A stretch of DNA of 37,721 bases from Candidatus Omnitrophota bacterium (GCA_903861305.1 CAIOTT010000064.1:1-37721), one strand, 5' to 3'; positions 1-7,752 are shown, counted from the stretch's first letter. The notes: generated from the letters alone by a model not told the origin. Numbers and translations are program-made.

Positions 1-117
1 AAGACTTCACTTGTTTTAACGGAAGACACGGAAGAAGAGATCTCTCAGGAGGGTAAGGTTATTGTGGTCAAGCCAGTGTATAAGTGGCTTTTGGAGGCCC
101 CGGCGGCTTCTTGGTAA
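1..117 (+). CDS. C-terminal end of an upstream protein (partial)
   Basis: An open frame runs from the first base to a TAA at 115-117 and gives 38 residues ending in APAASW. The piece has an acidic stretch, then a short hydrophobic strand, a Lys-Pro pair and a helix (KVIVVKPVYKWLLE). That order resembles the last strand, the Lys-Pro and the last helix of a response-regulator receiver domain, but the fragment is too short to name. A good promoter for the next gene lies just after the stop, which supports a real gene end here. Confidence 0.4.
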   Translation, partial: KTSLVLTEDTEEEISQEGKVIVVKPVYKWLLEAPAASW

Positions 118-138
118 AGGATGTTCTCATCTGTTGCC

Positions 139-166
139 TTGACTTCCATTTATGATGAATTATGAT
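139..166 (+). promoter_or_regulatory. Promoter of the RNA methyltransferase gene
   Basis: TTGACT at 139-144 and TATGAT at 161-166 are separated by 16 bases, a close match to a sigma-70 type promoter. Transcription would start near 173, about 70 bases before the ATG at 241. A perfect 12-bp palindrome (TTTTGATCAAAA, 180-191) lies just downstream of the predicted start, where an operator would act. Confidence 0.55.
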
Positions 167-240
167 GGCATACGGTCACTTTTGATCAAAATGAGAAGTT
201 GATTTGGAAATAGGGCTCCGTCCCCTATTATTCGTCCCCT

Positions 241-1446
241 ATGAGCGCGACAAATATTACTCTAATCGTTACGTGTGCCTTTGGGTTGGAGGCTGTTGTT
301 AAGCGCGAGCTTGAGGCCCTGGGGATTACGGATTACGCCACAGCTGATGGGCGGATTGAGTTTGCCGCCACCTTTGATGATATCCCACGGCTCAATATTT
401 CCCTGCGGGTCTCGGACCGCGTGCTCCTTAAGATCGCGAAATTCCCGGCGGCTGATTTTGATCAATTGTTCGACGGCACAAGTGCGGTCCTTTGGGAGGA
501 ATGGATCCCGAAAGATGCGATGATCACGGTCACAGGCAAATGCGTGCGCTCCACACTTATGAGCGTCAGGGCCTGCCAATCCATTGCCAAAAGAGCGATC
601 GTGAACCGTCTTCAAGAGAAATTCTTTGGCCGTCTTCCCGCGAAACGAAGCCAGCTTCGCCCTTTGGGCTCAGATCGGGATCGCGGTGACACGGCTCTTC
701 CCGAGACGGGCCCCGAGTTCATCGTCGAGATCGCGATCACCAACAATGTGGCGACTCTCACGCTCGATGCAACGGGGCGGGGGCTTCACAAGCGGGGCTA
801 TCGGCTGGATAAGGGGGAAGCGCCCATCAGAGAGACCATGGCCGCCGCACTTGTCCTTTTGAGCTTTTGGGACAAAGACCGGATCCTCATTGACCCGATG
901 TGTGGGGCAGGGACCATTCTGATCGAAGCGGCCATGATCGGGCGCAACATCGCACCAGGCCTCAACCGTTCTTTTGCTGCCGAGGCCTGGGCTCAGATCG
1001 ATAAAAAAGCCTGGGACGATGCCCGCAATGCGGCTCGCGCGGCGATCCTTCCCGAGGGGAATCTCTTGATATTCGGCTCTGACATTGATCCCCAGCGCAT
1101 TAAGGACGCCAAAGCCAATGCCCTGCGAGCCGGCGTTTCGAAGGACATCACCTTTGAACAGAAAGATATCAAGGACCTGTGGATCGACAAACAATACGGC
1201 GTCATGATCTCCAATCCGCCGTACGGCATACATATCGGGAGTCTTAAGGAACTCACAGGGGTCTATATTGCGCTCAACAAAATGTTGAAGAATAAGACCG
1301 GCTGGTCCCTGTATTTTCTGACGCCTGACCAGCGGTTCCCGGATTTTTTTAAGCGCGCCAAGCCGGACAAGGTGCGCAAGCTTTTCAATGCCACGATTGA
1401 AACCAACTATTACCAGTACTTTGGCGAGCGCCCGCCAAAGAAATGA
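241..1446 (+). CDS. rlmL: THUMP-domain class I SAM-dependent RNA methyltransferase (RlmL N-domain/YpsC family)
   Basis: The 401-residue protein has the order of the RlmL/YpsC family: an N-terminal ferredoxin-like and THUMP half (about 1-165) that grips RNA, then a Rossmann methyltransferase (about 170-400). The SAM-binding loop reads DPMCGAGTILIEAA, and the catalytic NPPY motif appears as SNPPYG near residue 327. In this family the enzyme makes N2-methylguanosine in 23S rRNA; the target base here is inferred. Its length fits the single-domain YpsC type, not the fused RlmKL of E. coli. It has its own promoter at 139-166. No clear Shine-Dalgarno sequence precedes the ATG; the bases before it are the repeated phrase TCCCCTAT-TATTCGTCCCCT. 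A long antisense frame over it is a shadow. Confidence 0.88.
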   Translation: MSATNITLIVTCAFGLEAVVKRELEALGITDYATADGRIEFAATFDDIPRLNISLRVSDRVLLKIAKFPAADFDQLFDGTSAVLWEEWIPKDAMITVTGKCVRSTLMSVRACQSIAKRAIVNRLQEKFFGRLPAKRSQLRPLGSDRDRGDTALPETGPEFIVEIAITNNVATLTLDATGRGLHKRGYRLDKGEAPIRETMAAALVLLSFWDKDRILIDPMCGAGTILIEAAMIGRNIAPGLNRSFAAEAWAQIDKKAWDDARNAARAAILPEGNLLIFGSDIDPQRIKDAKANALRAGVSKDITFEQKDIKDLWIDKQYGVMISNPPYGIHIGSLKELTGVYIALNKMLKNKTGWSLYFLTPDQRFPDFFKRAKPDKVRKLFNATIETNYYQYFGERPPKK

Positions 1447-1828
1447 CTCCCGTGTCATCCCGATCCCGAGCCTGTCGGTAATCCGGAAGATTAATCTGGG
1501 GACATTTTCCAGATCAATCTGCTCTTCGTCTTGTTTTTTATATTTTGTAGTATGTTCGAGGGGCGGGTCAAGCGGCTGCCGCCGGAGATGGTTGGGAAGC
1601 GGCGGAAGGGTTTCGTCTTCCTGGCGGTTGAATAAGGATTTTGAAAGATCGGCGCGTGTTGAGGGCGGAATTTCCTGCTGGTGGTTGATCTTGGGTCTTA
1701 ATCTCCGCATCCCTTCAAAACGTACATTCAAGCTTCTATTTATCGTTAAGTTCTGTCTGTGTAGAATTAGGTGTTGAGCCTGATTGTTATAGAAAACGCA
1801 ATTATGATCAGTTGACGGTAAAGAAGAT
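1447..1828. other. Non-coding stretch with sequence debris
   Basis: No convincing gene is seen. Two recognisable pieces occur. AATCTGGGGACATT near 1494-1507 recurs downstream of the pilin-like gene at 4523. A 28-base block at 1599-1626 matches the 3' end of the SlyX-like gene at 4701-4728 with one mismatch. Both suggest decayed duplicated or mobile material. The promoter of the gene at 1829 should lie at the right edge but is not clear. Confidence 0.4.
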
Positions 1829-2308
1829 ATGTTACATCAAATGCTATACGGTTTCTTCTTTGGGGTTATGGCTTCGCTTTTCTTTTTTCTAGGATTTTCC
1901 GCGTGTTCGAAATGGGTAAAGACAGGGGAAATTCCGGGGGACGTCGGCACTAGAAGATCACCCGCACGTTTGTCGGGATTGATTATGTTGATTCTTGCAG
2001 GTGGTCTTTTCTTTGCTTTTCAAAGTTTTGTTTTCTTTTCTATGGGATTCTCGCATTTCCGAGTTATAGGAAAAGATCATCATCAACCATCCTTAACGCT
2101 CGAAGAAGCCCGCATCAGAATTCAAACAGAACAAGGAAAAAGTTGTATGCGTAAATGTTTGGCGAGTTATTCTCGGTGTGGTTGGTTTTGTGATACGTTC
2201 ACGTGTTCTAACAATGAGATTTGGGAGGGATGTAACCCCTTCCCTCAAGAGAGATGTCAGTATGATTGTAATGAGATATTGAGGGAGTGTTATTCAACGT
2301 GTGAGTAA
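1829..2308 (+). CDS. Small membrane protein with twin C-x3-C-x6-C-x3-C domain
   Basis: No family is recognised. The 159 residues hold two hydrophobic segments (about 5-25 and 48-72) and then a soluble tail. The tail (106-158) has ten cysteines. The first four and the last four are each spaced C-x3-C-x6-C-x3-C, so each set would form one stripe along a helix (i, i+4, i+11, i+15). Two such helices facing each other could be held by up to four disulfides, as in helical-hairpin proteins with twin Cys motifs. Such a tail would be expected outside the cytoplasm. AAGAAG before the ATG is a plausible ribosome site. Base composition is more AT-rich than in most of the window, as in the next gene. Confidence 0.65.
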   Translation: MLHQMLYGFFFGVMASLFFFLGFSACSKWVKTGEIPGDVGTRRSPARLSGLIMLILAGGLFFAFQSFVFFSMGFSHFRVIGKDHHQPSLTLEEARIRIQTEQGKSCMRKCLASYSRCGWFCDTFTCSNNEIWEGCNPFPQERCQYDCNEILRECYSTCE

Positions 2309-2483
2309 TTTTTTGGGAAGAGTTGGCACGAATTGGGCGCATTTTTAATGGTATCTTGTAAGTCATTATATCTCAAGGCATAACGATAGTGGTCTTTGCC
2401 CTAATAACCAGGCCTCCTATGGTTCGCAAAGTTCGCTAATTTCAAAGCAATTTTAAGAAGTTCCGATGAGATATCGGGTTTAG

Positions 2484-2512
2484 TTTCCGAACCATAGCGG
2501 TTGGTTCGGAAA
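2484..2512. repeat. Perfect 10-bp inverted repeat, possible operator
   Basis: TTTCCGAACC (2484-2493) is followed after nine bases by its exact complement GGTTCGGAAA (2503-2512). There is no T-run after it, so a protein-binding site is more likely than a terminator. Confidence 0.55.
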
Positions 2513-2531
2513 TCTTCCGGGAATTAATACT

Positions 2532-2619
2532 TGTCAATGTGTGCAAATAAATCTGTCAACTTGTGCGTATTAGTTTGTCAATCTGTGCATAATATTATGT
2601 CGTTTTGTGCGTAATTCTG
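2532..2619. repeat. Four tandem 22-bp repeats (iteron-like)
   Basis: Units start at 2532, 2554, 2576 and 2598, an exact 22-base period. All four keep TGTC at unit positions 1-4 and TGTGC at 9-13; the remaining bases are AT-rich and vary. A period of about two helical turns places every unit on the same DNA face. This fits cooperative binding of a regulator, or the multiple terminal repeats of a transposable element end. No transposase is present in the window. Confidence 0.7.
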
Positions 2620-2650
2620 TGATATGCTTATGCCCAAAGGAGGTCGGTTT

Positions 2651-3904
2651 ATGAAATATATTCCTCGCTGGATGGAATCAAAACTTTCTGAGGCTCTGGG
2701 ATCGAACCCTGTTGTTGTTTTGACAGGCCCGAGGCAGGTTGGCAAGAGTACACTTTTGGAGCAGGCCGGTCTCTTTAAGGATTGGCGATATCTGACGTTG
2801 GATGATGCGGATGCTTTGGAGCAGGCTCAGGAAGACCCGAAGGGCTTGCTGGCAGAGGATAAACCGACCATTATTGATGAGGTTCAGCGTTGCCCTGAAT
2901 TATTGCTGACCGTTAAGTATCTTGTGGATAAAACCAAACGCCAACGCAAATTTGTTTTGTCGGGTTCCGGGAATGTCTCATTAAGGAAAGCCCCCAGGGA
3001 GTCCCTGGCGGGAAGGGCGCGTTACCTGCATTTAACCGGTTTTGGTTTTCGAGAATTTCAAGGCCTGTCCGCACAGGGTATTTTTGAGAAGGTTTGGAAT
3101 AAAAAAGAGATCAAGGCGGCTGATGTTGGATCTCATGAAGATATTATCCCGGATTTTTCTAATGAAAAATCCGGGATTATGCAGGCGGCATGGCGTGGAT
3201 GTTTGCCTGGAGTTGTTCTGGCAGGTAATCAGAAGATCGCTCTCGAAAGAATGAGCAGCTATGTGGATACTTATATCCAAAGGGATATTCAGGATCTACT
3301 CAAGATAAGGCACCCACAGCATTTTCGTCGTCTTATGGAGCTTTTGGCGAAGGCGACAGGCTGGGAAAGCGTTCAGGAGGAATTAGCTGGTTCTTGCGGT
3401 GAAACAAGGACGAATGTCAGCCGCTATATGAGTCTTTTGAAGGATACGAATGTTTTGTATGAGTTAAAAGGTTACTCGACCAAGGGGGAACGGGCGTATA
3501 AACAGGCGAAGTATTTCTGGTTTGATTCAGGCGTCGCCAGTTTTCTTTCCGGCGTACATTCTCCCCAGGAGATCAAGAAAGACAACGTGAAGGGTAAATA
3601 CTTTGAGAATTTTGTCTTTCAGCAGATCCTGTCCTGGGCTTCTCTGCAGATGATCGCACCTGAGTTGCATTATTGGAAACCCAAGAACGGAGTGGCGGAG
3701 GTTGATTTTGTTATTCGCTCGAGCGATCGCGTCGTTGGCGTAGAGGTGAAGTCATCAAAGGAACTTGCCTTTGGCGATACCCGTTCTATGCGAGAGTTTC
3801 TAAAAACCCATCCGGAGGCTGGTCCTGGCATTATTGTGTATGCTGGCGATAAAGTTTATCCGATCGCTACGAATATTTATGCTGTGCCGGTAACGGTTTT
3901 CTAA
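2651..3904 (+). CDS. AAA+ ATPase of the AAA_14/DUF4143 type
   Basis: The start is taken at ATG 2651, seven bases after the strong AAAGGAGG, not at the upstream ATG 2624. The 417-residue protein opens with the family's typical PRW sequence. It carries Walker A GPRQVGKST (26-34), a Walker B-like TIIDEVQRCPEL with the Asp-Glu pair, and a sensor-like LSGSGN. The C-terminal half is DUF4143. It contains a PD-(D/E)xK-like array, FENFVFQQIL, then VAEVDFVI and GVEVKSS (EVK near 365-367), the fold of restriction-type nucleases. Proteins of this family are common orphan or mobile ATPases of unknown role, so a cellular function is not claimed. The gene and its neighbour at 1829 are AT-rich compared with the rest, which suggests acquisition. 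Confidence 0.85.
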   Translation: MKYIPRWMESKLSEALGSNPVVVLTGPRQVGKSTLLEQAGLFKDWRYLTLDDADALEQAQEDPKGLLAEDKPTIIDEVQRCPELLLTVKYLVDKTKRQRKFVLSGSGNVSLRKAPRESLAGRARYLHLTGFGFREFQGLSAQGIFEKVWNKKEIKAADVGSHEDIIPDFSNEKSGIMQAAWRGCLPGVVLAGNQKIALERMSSYVDTYIQRDIQDLLKIRHPQHFRRLMELLAKATGWESVQEELAGSCGETRTNVSRYMSLLKDTNVLYELKGYSTKGERAYKQAKYFWFDSGVASFLSGVHSPQEIKKDNVKGKYFENFVFQQILSWASLQMIAPELHYWKPKNGVAEVDFVIRSSDRVVGVEVKSSKELAFGDTRSMREFLKTHPEAGPGIIVYAGDKVYPIATNIYAVPVTVF

Positions 3905-3969
3905 CGCGGCACATTTTAGGCACATATTGTAATCGAGTGGTGTAAGTCTCTATATTCCGACGAATGAAG

Positions 3970-4016
3970 ATCCGGGGATACATTGAATAATTTACGCGTG
4001 TTTTAAAGAAATGTAA
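3970..4016. repeat. Direct repeat, left copy
   Basis: This 47-base block contains GGGGA, CATTGAA, TACGCGTGT and AATGTAA in the same order as the block at 4524-4568. The two copies bracket the pilin-like gene. Both contain TTGAAW followed 15 bases later by TAARRA, so the left copy could also act as a weak promoter. Confidence 0.55.
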
Positions 4017-4064
4017 TGAGTCGACGGATCTTTTATCAGTTCACAACGAAAGGATGGTGCGACA

Positions 4065-4466
4065 ATGGCTGAATGGCAGAAGATACGAAATATCGCCGGG
4101 ATCATCTTCCTGGCATTGTTCGTGGTCCTGGTTATATTGATCTTCATTCCCCAGCTGCAGGATCCGCCGCGAGGATTTTATGCGAATACGGCCCAAAGTA
4201 CGCTGCGTATCGTTGCGGGAGAGGCGGAAAGTTATAAACAGGAACACGGCACCTATCCGCGGAGCATGGCGGATCTGCTCGCGGGCGACAAGCCTTATCT
4301 CACGATCGATTATTGCAAGCAGGGGACCAATTGGTACCGGTATCAATGTAATTTCTCAGCCGACGGTTATGTGATCGTTGCAGCGCCGTATGGGGAGATA
4401 AAGAAGGACCGGATCAACAAAACCTATACGATCAGGACGGGTTTCATCCTTTCGCAAGGGAAATGA
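4065..4466 (+). CDS. Pilin/pseudopilin-like membrane-anchored protein
   Basis: The 133-residue protein has one N-terminal membrane helix (about 10-30) followed by a soluble domain. The segment QSTLRIVAGEAESYKQEHGTYP is typical of the GspG-like fold: a helix, then tyrosine-glycine-threonine-tyrosine-proline. It lacks the prepilin-peptidase site (Gly, then Phe/Met-Thr-Leu-x-Glu), so it is either anchored uncleaved or a derived relative. The two cysteines in the soluble part (near residues 86 and 97) could form a disulfide. AAAGGA lies 10-16 bases before the ATG. No other pilus genes are nearby. Confidence 0.6.
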   Translation: MAEWQKIRNIAGIIFLALFVVLVILIFIPQLQDPPRGFYANTAQSTLRIVAGEAESYKQEHGTYPRSMADLLAGDKPYLTIDYCKQGTNWYRYQCNFSADGYVIVAAPYGEIKKDRINKTYTIRTGFILSQGK

Positions 4467-4523
4467 GAGATCGGGACGCACTATTGCCTTGAACCCCGCA
4501 GGGCAAGGGCTTCTGTATAAAAA

Positions 4524-4568
4524 ATCTGGGGACATTGAAATATGTACGCGTGTATTAAGAAAATGTAA
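4524..4568. repeat. Direct repeat, right copy
   Basis: Second copy of the block at 3970-4016, shorter by two bases. It starts with ATCTGGGGACATT, which is also found at 1495, so this phrase occurs in at least two non-coding places in the window. Confidence 0.55.
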
Positions 4569-4692
4569 GGTGCTCCCGGATAATTTGAATGCCGCGCTTT
4601 TTGGCATGATGACAAAAGAGTGGCGGGACAGGCATCCCGAACATGTTCCAGGTGAATGATCTGCCGTTCGATCCTGCGACAGCCTGGTTTAT

Positions 4693-4890
4693 TCAATAAT
4701 GCGGCGGAGGGGTTTCGTCTTCCTGGCGTTTGACCAGGGTCGCGTTGGTGATCTGGTCTTTCATGGTCTTCTGGCGGGATTCCAGCTGGTCGAGGCGCTT
4801 GCTCAGGGAAAAAACGACTTCATTGAGTTCCTGAAGGAGTTTATCCTGGTAAGAGACCTTGCGTTCAAGTTCGTCGAGGCGCTGTGGCAT
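4693..4890 (-). CDS. SlyX-like small coiled-coil protein
   Basis: On the reverse strand the 65-residue protein starts MPQRLDELERKVSYQDK and ends in PPPHY. The opening heptads, the QLNEVV-like middle and the PPHY tail are the marks of the SlyX family, short coiled-coil proteins of unknown role. The ATG at 4890-4888 is preferred to an upstream start at 4965, because the extra 25 residues do not look like SlyX. No good ribosome site is visible before it. It is the only reverse-strand gene supported in the window. Confidence 0.75.
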   Translation of the reverse strand: MPQRLDELERKVSYQDKLLQELNEVVFSLSKRLDQLESRQKTMKDQITNATLVKRQEDETPPPHY

Positions 4891-4965
4891 AAGTAAAAAT
4901 AGATTATCACAAAAACCCGATGTGTCCCGGTTATTTGTGAACCCATCGATGTTACCAGGGTACAA

Positions 4966-4993
4966 TTGATTCCCGCCCGGTCTTCCTTAAAAT
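4966..4993 (+). promoter_or_regulatory. Promoter of the P-type ATPase gene
   Basis: TTGATT (4966-4971) and TAAAAT (4988-4993) are 16 bases apart. The -35 lies inside GTACAATTGATTC, a block also found at two other promoters in the window (7724 and 22677). The transcript would have a leader of about 120 bases. Confidence 0.55.
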
Positions 4994-5127
4994 ATCAAAG
5001 TAATAGATGTAGCTGGCACAAGAGCCGGATCGCCATGTGATCAGGCTTTTGAACAACAACTGTTTCTTTACATAGCAGGTGGGTATGGAAGTTCCTTTTA
5101 GGGCGAGCATCCTGTGCGGTGGTAGTC

Positions 5128-7665
5128 ATGCCGGATAATGGCCTTTCGATCCAGGCGGCTGCAGCGCGTCTGCGTGCGGAGGGTTTCAATGAGCTGCCTT
5201 CGCAGGGGCGGGGGAATGTCCTGTCCATAATATTCGGGATCTTGCGTGAGCCGATGCTGCTGTTACTGATCTGCAGCGGGCTGATCTATTTTTTCCTGGG
5301 TGAACCCAGGGACGCTTTGATGCTGCTGTCGTTTGTGTTCGTTGTGATCGGCATGAGTTTTTACCAGGAACAAAAGACACAGAAGGCCCTTGAGGCGTTG
5401 CGTGACCTCTCCAGCCCGCGGGCCCTGGTCATCCGTGATGGTGATCAGCGGCGCATCGCCGGCCGTGAGGTTGTTCGCGAGGATATCATTGTTCTTCGCG
5501 AAGGCGATCGTATCCCTGCGGATGCGGTTGTCCTGGATTGTTCCAGTCTTTTGGTGGATGAGTCCCTGTTGACGGGGGAATCTGTTCCGGTGCGCAAGTC
5601 GCCGTGGGACGGAAAACAGGCCGCGCCGCGTCCCGGCGGGGATGATCTGCCGTTCGTCTATTCGGGTTCCATGGTCATTTCCGGCAAGGGGATCGCCAGG
5701 GTCTTGCAGACAGGCCTGCGGACGGAACTTGGGAAGATCGGTAAAGCCCTTCAAGGCATCCCGCAGGAAGAGACGCTTCTTAAGAAAGAGACCGGCCGGC
5801 TGGTCCGCGTATTTTTTCTGGTCGGGCTTCTCTTGTGCGCTTTGGTGGTCCTTGTTTACGGGCTCACGCGCGGGAATTGGGTCCAGGGGGTCCTCTCGGG
5901 CCTGACGCTGGGAATGGCGATGATGCCGGAGGAGCTTCCGGTCATTTTAATGATCTTTCTGACCATGGGCACATGGCGGTTGTCGAAGAGTCAGGTGTTG
6001 GCCCGCCAGACGTATGCGGTTGAAACATTGGGCGCGGCCACCGTCCTGTGTACGGATAAGACAGGCACCCTTACGCTCAATAAAATGCAGCTGGCGGTCC
6101 TGTGTGCCAAAGGAAAGTTCTTTGATGTTGGCGTCGAGAGGTCCTCAAGGCTTGCTGAAGAGGTGCATGAACTGGTCGAGCTTGGGATCCTGGCGAGTCA
6201 GTCAGACCCCTTTGATCCTGTTGAAAAAGCCATCAAGCAGGTCGGGACTGTTCATTTGGAAGGGACGGAACACGTTCATCACAATTGGACGCTGGTGAAA
6301 GAGTATCCGCTCTCCCAGGAGCTGATCGCGATGTCGCATGTGTGGGAGGCGCCGGACCATGAACAGTTTGTTGTCGCCGCAAAGGGTTCTCCGGAGGCGG
6401 TTGCCGGGCTTTGCCATCTCCCTGAGGCGGATGGGCAGGCATTGACCCGTACGATCGAAGAGATGGCCGGCCGCGGCCTTCGGGTCCTGGGGGTTGCCAA
6501 AGCCGTTTTTAGAAAGAGTGAACTGCCGCAAGGCCAGCATGATTTTAAGTTCGAATTGGTCGGCCTTCTGGGATTTATTGATCCAGTTCGCCAGACCGTG
6601 CCTCAGGCGGTAAAAGAAGCGCAGGCTGCCGGCATCCGGGTTGTAATGATCACCGGAGATTATCCGGCAACAGCCATACATATTGCCCGGGAGATCGGGC
6701 TGGTCGCTCCAGAGCTGGTCATAACAGGTCCGGACCTGGAAGCCATGTCACCGGAAGAATTGCGGCAACGGATCAGGACAGTGAATGTGTTCGCGCGCGT
6801 CGTTCCGGAACAGAAGTTGGCGATCGTCAACGCGTTCAAGGAGAATGGCGAGATCGTCGCCATGACCGGGGACGGGGTCAATGACGCGCCGGCGTTAAAA
6901 GCTGCCAATATTGGTATTGCGATGGGGGAGCGCGGCACGGATGTGGCGCGCGAGTCGTCCGCGCTCGTTTTGTTGAATGACGATTTTGCCTCGATCGTCA
7001 ATGCGGTACGGTTGGGGCGCAGGATCTTTGATAATCTCAAGAAAGCGGTCGCGTATACTTTTTCGGTCCATGTTCCGATCGCCGGGATGTCGCTTTTGCC
7101 GGTGTTGTTCAATATGCCGGTCGTTCTCATGCCGGCACACATCGCGTTCCTTGAGCTCATCATTAACCCGGCCTGTTCCACCGTCTTTGAATCAGTCCCG
7201 GAAGAAAAGGGCATCATGGACCGTCCGCCCCGGTGCCTGAAAGAATCTTTGTTCGAGAGGAATACTTTTATCGTGAGCCTCTTGCAGGGCGTCAGTGTGC
7301 TGGCGGTTGTTTTTGCGGTCTATTGTTATGCTTTGTCCATAAAGATGAGTGACAATGAATGCCGCACGCTTGCGTTCACGACATTGGTGTTCTCCAATAT
7401 TATGCTGATCGTGACCAACTTATCCTGGTCGAAGAATATGATCGATATTTTAAAGGTCACGGATCGGGTTGTCTGGTGGATGCTCGCCGGAATGATCCTG
7501 GCACTGGCTGCTGTTTTGTACGTGCCATTCTTGCGGTCATTATTTCATTTTCAACCGTTAACATTTTCAAGGTTGGGCCTGGCCTTGAGCGGCGGCGTCC
7601 TGAGCCTGCTTTGGTTCGAAGGCTTGAAGGGAATATGGAAAAAGTTGAGCTTAAAGCGTCAATGA
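5128..7665 (+). CDS. Cation-translocating P-type ATPase (P2-like)
   Basis: The 845-residue protein pumps a cation across the inner membrane at the cost of ATP. It begins with the cation-ATPase N-terminal phrase GLSIQAAAARLRAEGFNELP. The order then is: two membrane helices (about 30-75), the actuator domain with LLTGES, two helices, the TM4 ion-site motif PEELP (near 267), the phosphorylation site DKTGT (Asp at 310), the nucleotide domain, TGDGVNDAP (from 580), and six C-terminal helices. There is no metal-binding N-terminal domain and no CPC motif, so it is not a heavy-metal P1B pump. PEELP differs from the PEGLP of Ca2+ pumps, so the transported ion is left open. ATG 5128 is used; a GTG at 5119 is in frame. 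A promoter lies at 4966-4993. Confidence 0.9.
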   Translation: MPDNGLSIQAAAARLRAEGFNELPSQGRGNVLSIIFGILREPMLLLLICSGLIYFFLGEPRDALMLLSFVFVVIGMSFYQEQKTQKALEALRDLSSPRALVIRDGDQRRIAGREVVREDIIVLREGDRIPADAVVLDCSSLLVDESLLTGESVPVRKSPWDGKQAAPRPGGDDLPFVYSGSMVISGKGIARVLQTGLRTELGKIGKALQGIPQEETLLKKETGRLVRVFFLVGLLLCALVVLVYGLTRGNWVQGVLSGLTLGMAMMPEELPVILMIFLTMGTWRLSKSQVLARQTYAVETLGAATVLCTDKTGTLTLNKMQLAVLCAKGKFFDVGVERSSRLAEEVHELVELGILASQSDPFDPVEKAIKQVGTVHLEGTEHVHHNWTLVKEYPLSQELIAMSHVWEAPDHEQFVVAAKGSPEAVAGLCHLPEADGQALTRTIEEMAGRGLRVLGVAKAVFRKSELPQGQHDFKFELVGLLGFIDPVRQTVPQAVKEAQAAGIRVVMITGDYPATAIHIAREIGLVAPELVITGPDLEAMSPEELRQRIRTVNVFARVVPEQKLAIVNAFKENGEIVAMTGDGVNDAPALKAANIGIAMGERGTDVARESSALVLLNDDFASIVNAVRLGRRIFDNLKKAVAYTFSVHVPIAGMSLLPVLFNMPVVLMPAHIAFLELIINPACSTVFESVPEEKGIMDRPPRCLKESLFERNTFIVSLLQGVSVLAVVFAVYCYALSIKMSDNECRTLAFTTLVFSNIMLIVTNLSWSKNMIDILKVTDRVVWWMLAGMILALAAVLYVPFLRSLFHFQPLTFSRLGLALSGGVLSLLWFEGLKGIWKKLSLKRQ

Positions 7666-7723
7666 ACAGGCTTCAACGTCGTCCACCCGAGGCCGCGGAT
7701 CCGCCTGTTATACCGAAGTACAA

Positions 7724-7752
7724 TTGATACATTTCCGTTGCCTCCCTAGAAT
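7724..7752 (+). promoter_or_regulatory. Promoter of the DUF2959-like lipoprotein gene
   Basis: TTGATA (7724-7729) and TAGAAT (7747-7752) are 17 bases apart, inside the shared GTACAATTGATAC block. Transcription would begin near 7759, leaving a leader of about 55 bases. This rules out the in-frame TTG at 7724 as the start codon. Confidence 0.6.

Larger units (their letters stand above)
2309..2650. promoter_or_regulatory. AT-rich upstream region of the AAA+ ATPase gene
   Basis: This gap has no gene. It holds a perfect 10-bp inverted repeat (2484-2512) and four 22-bp tandem repeats (2532-2619) immediately before the ATPase gene. AAAGGAGG at 2636-2643 is a strong ribosome site that fixes the ATPase start at 2651. 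Confidence 0.6.

Noticed and set aside
670-1731. Long reverse-strand open frame (353 codons) over the RNA methyltransferase
   Set aside because: It is antisense to a gene with clear family motifs, has no motif of its own and is rich in Arg, Pro and His. The part outside the methyltransferase (1447-1731) contains the SlyX tail copy, but no intact gene.
1388-1777. Forward open frame of 129 codons after the methyltransferase
   Set aside because: It overlaps the 3' end of the methyltransferase gene out of frame, is low in complexity (Ser/Arg-rich) and has no ribosome site.
2532-2619. CRISPR array
   Set aside because: The 22-bp units are directly adjacent with no spacers, and no cas genes are present.
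7664-7707. AACAGGC...GCCTGTT hairpin after the P-type ATPase as a terminator
   Set aside because: The loop is about 30 bases and no T-run follows; only a weak candidate.
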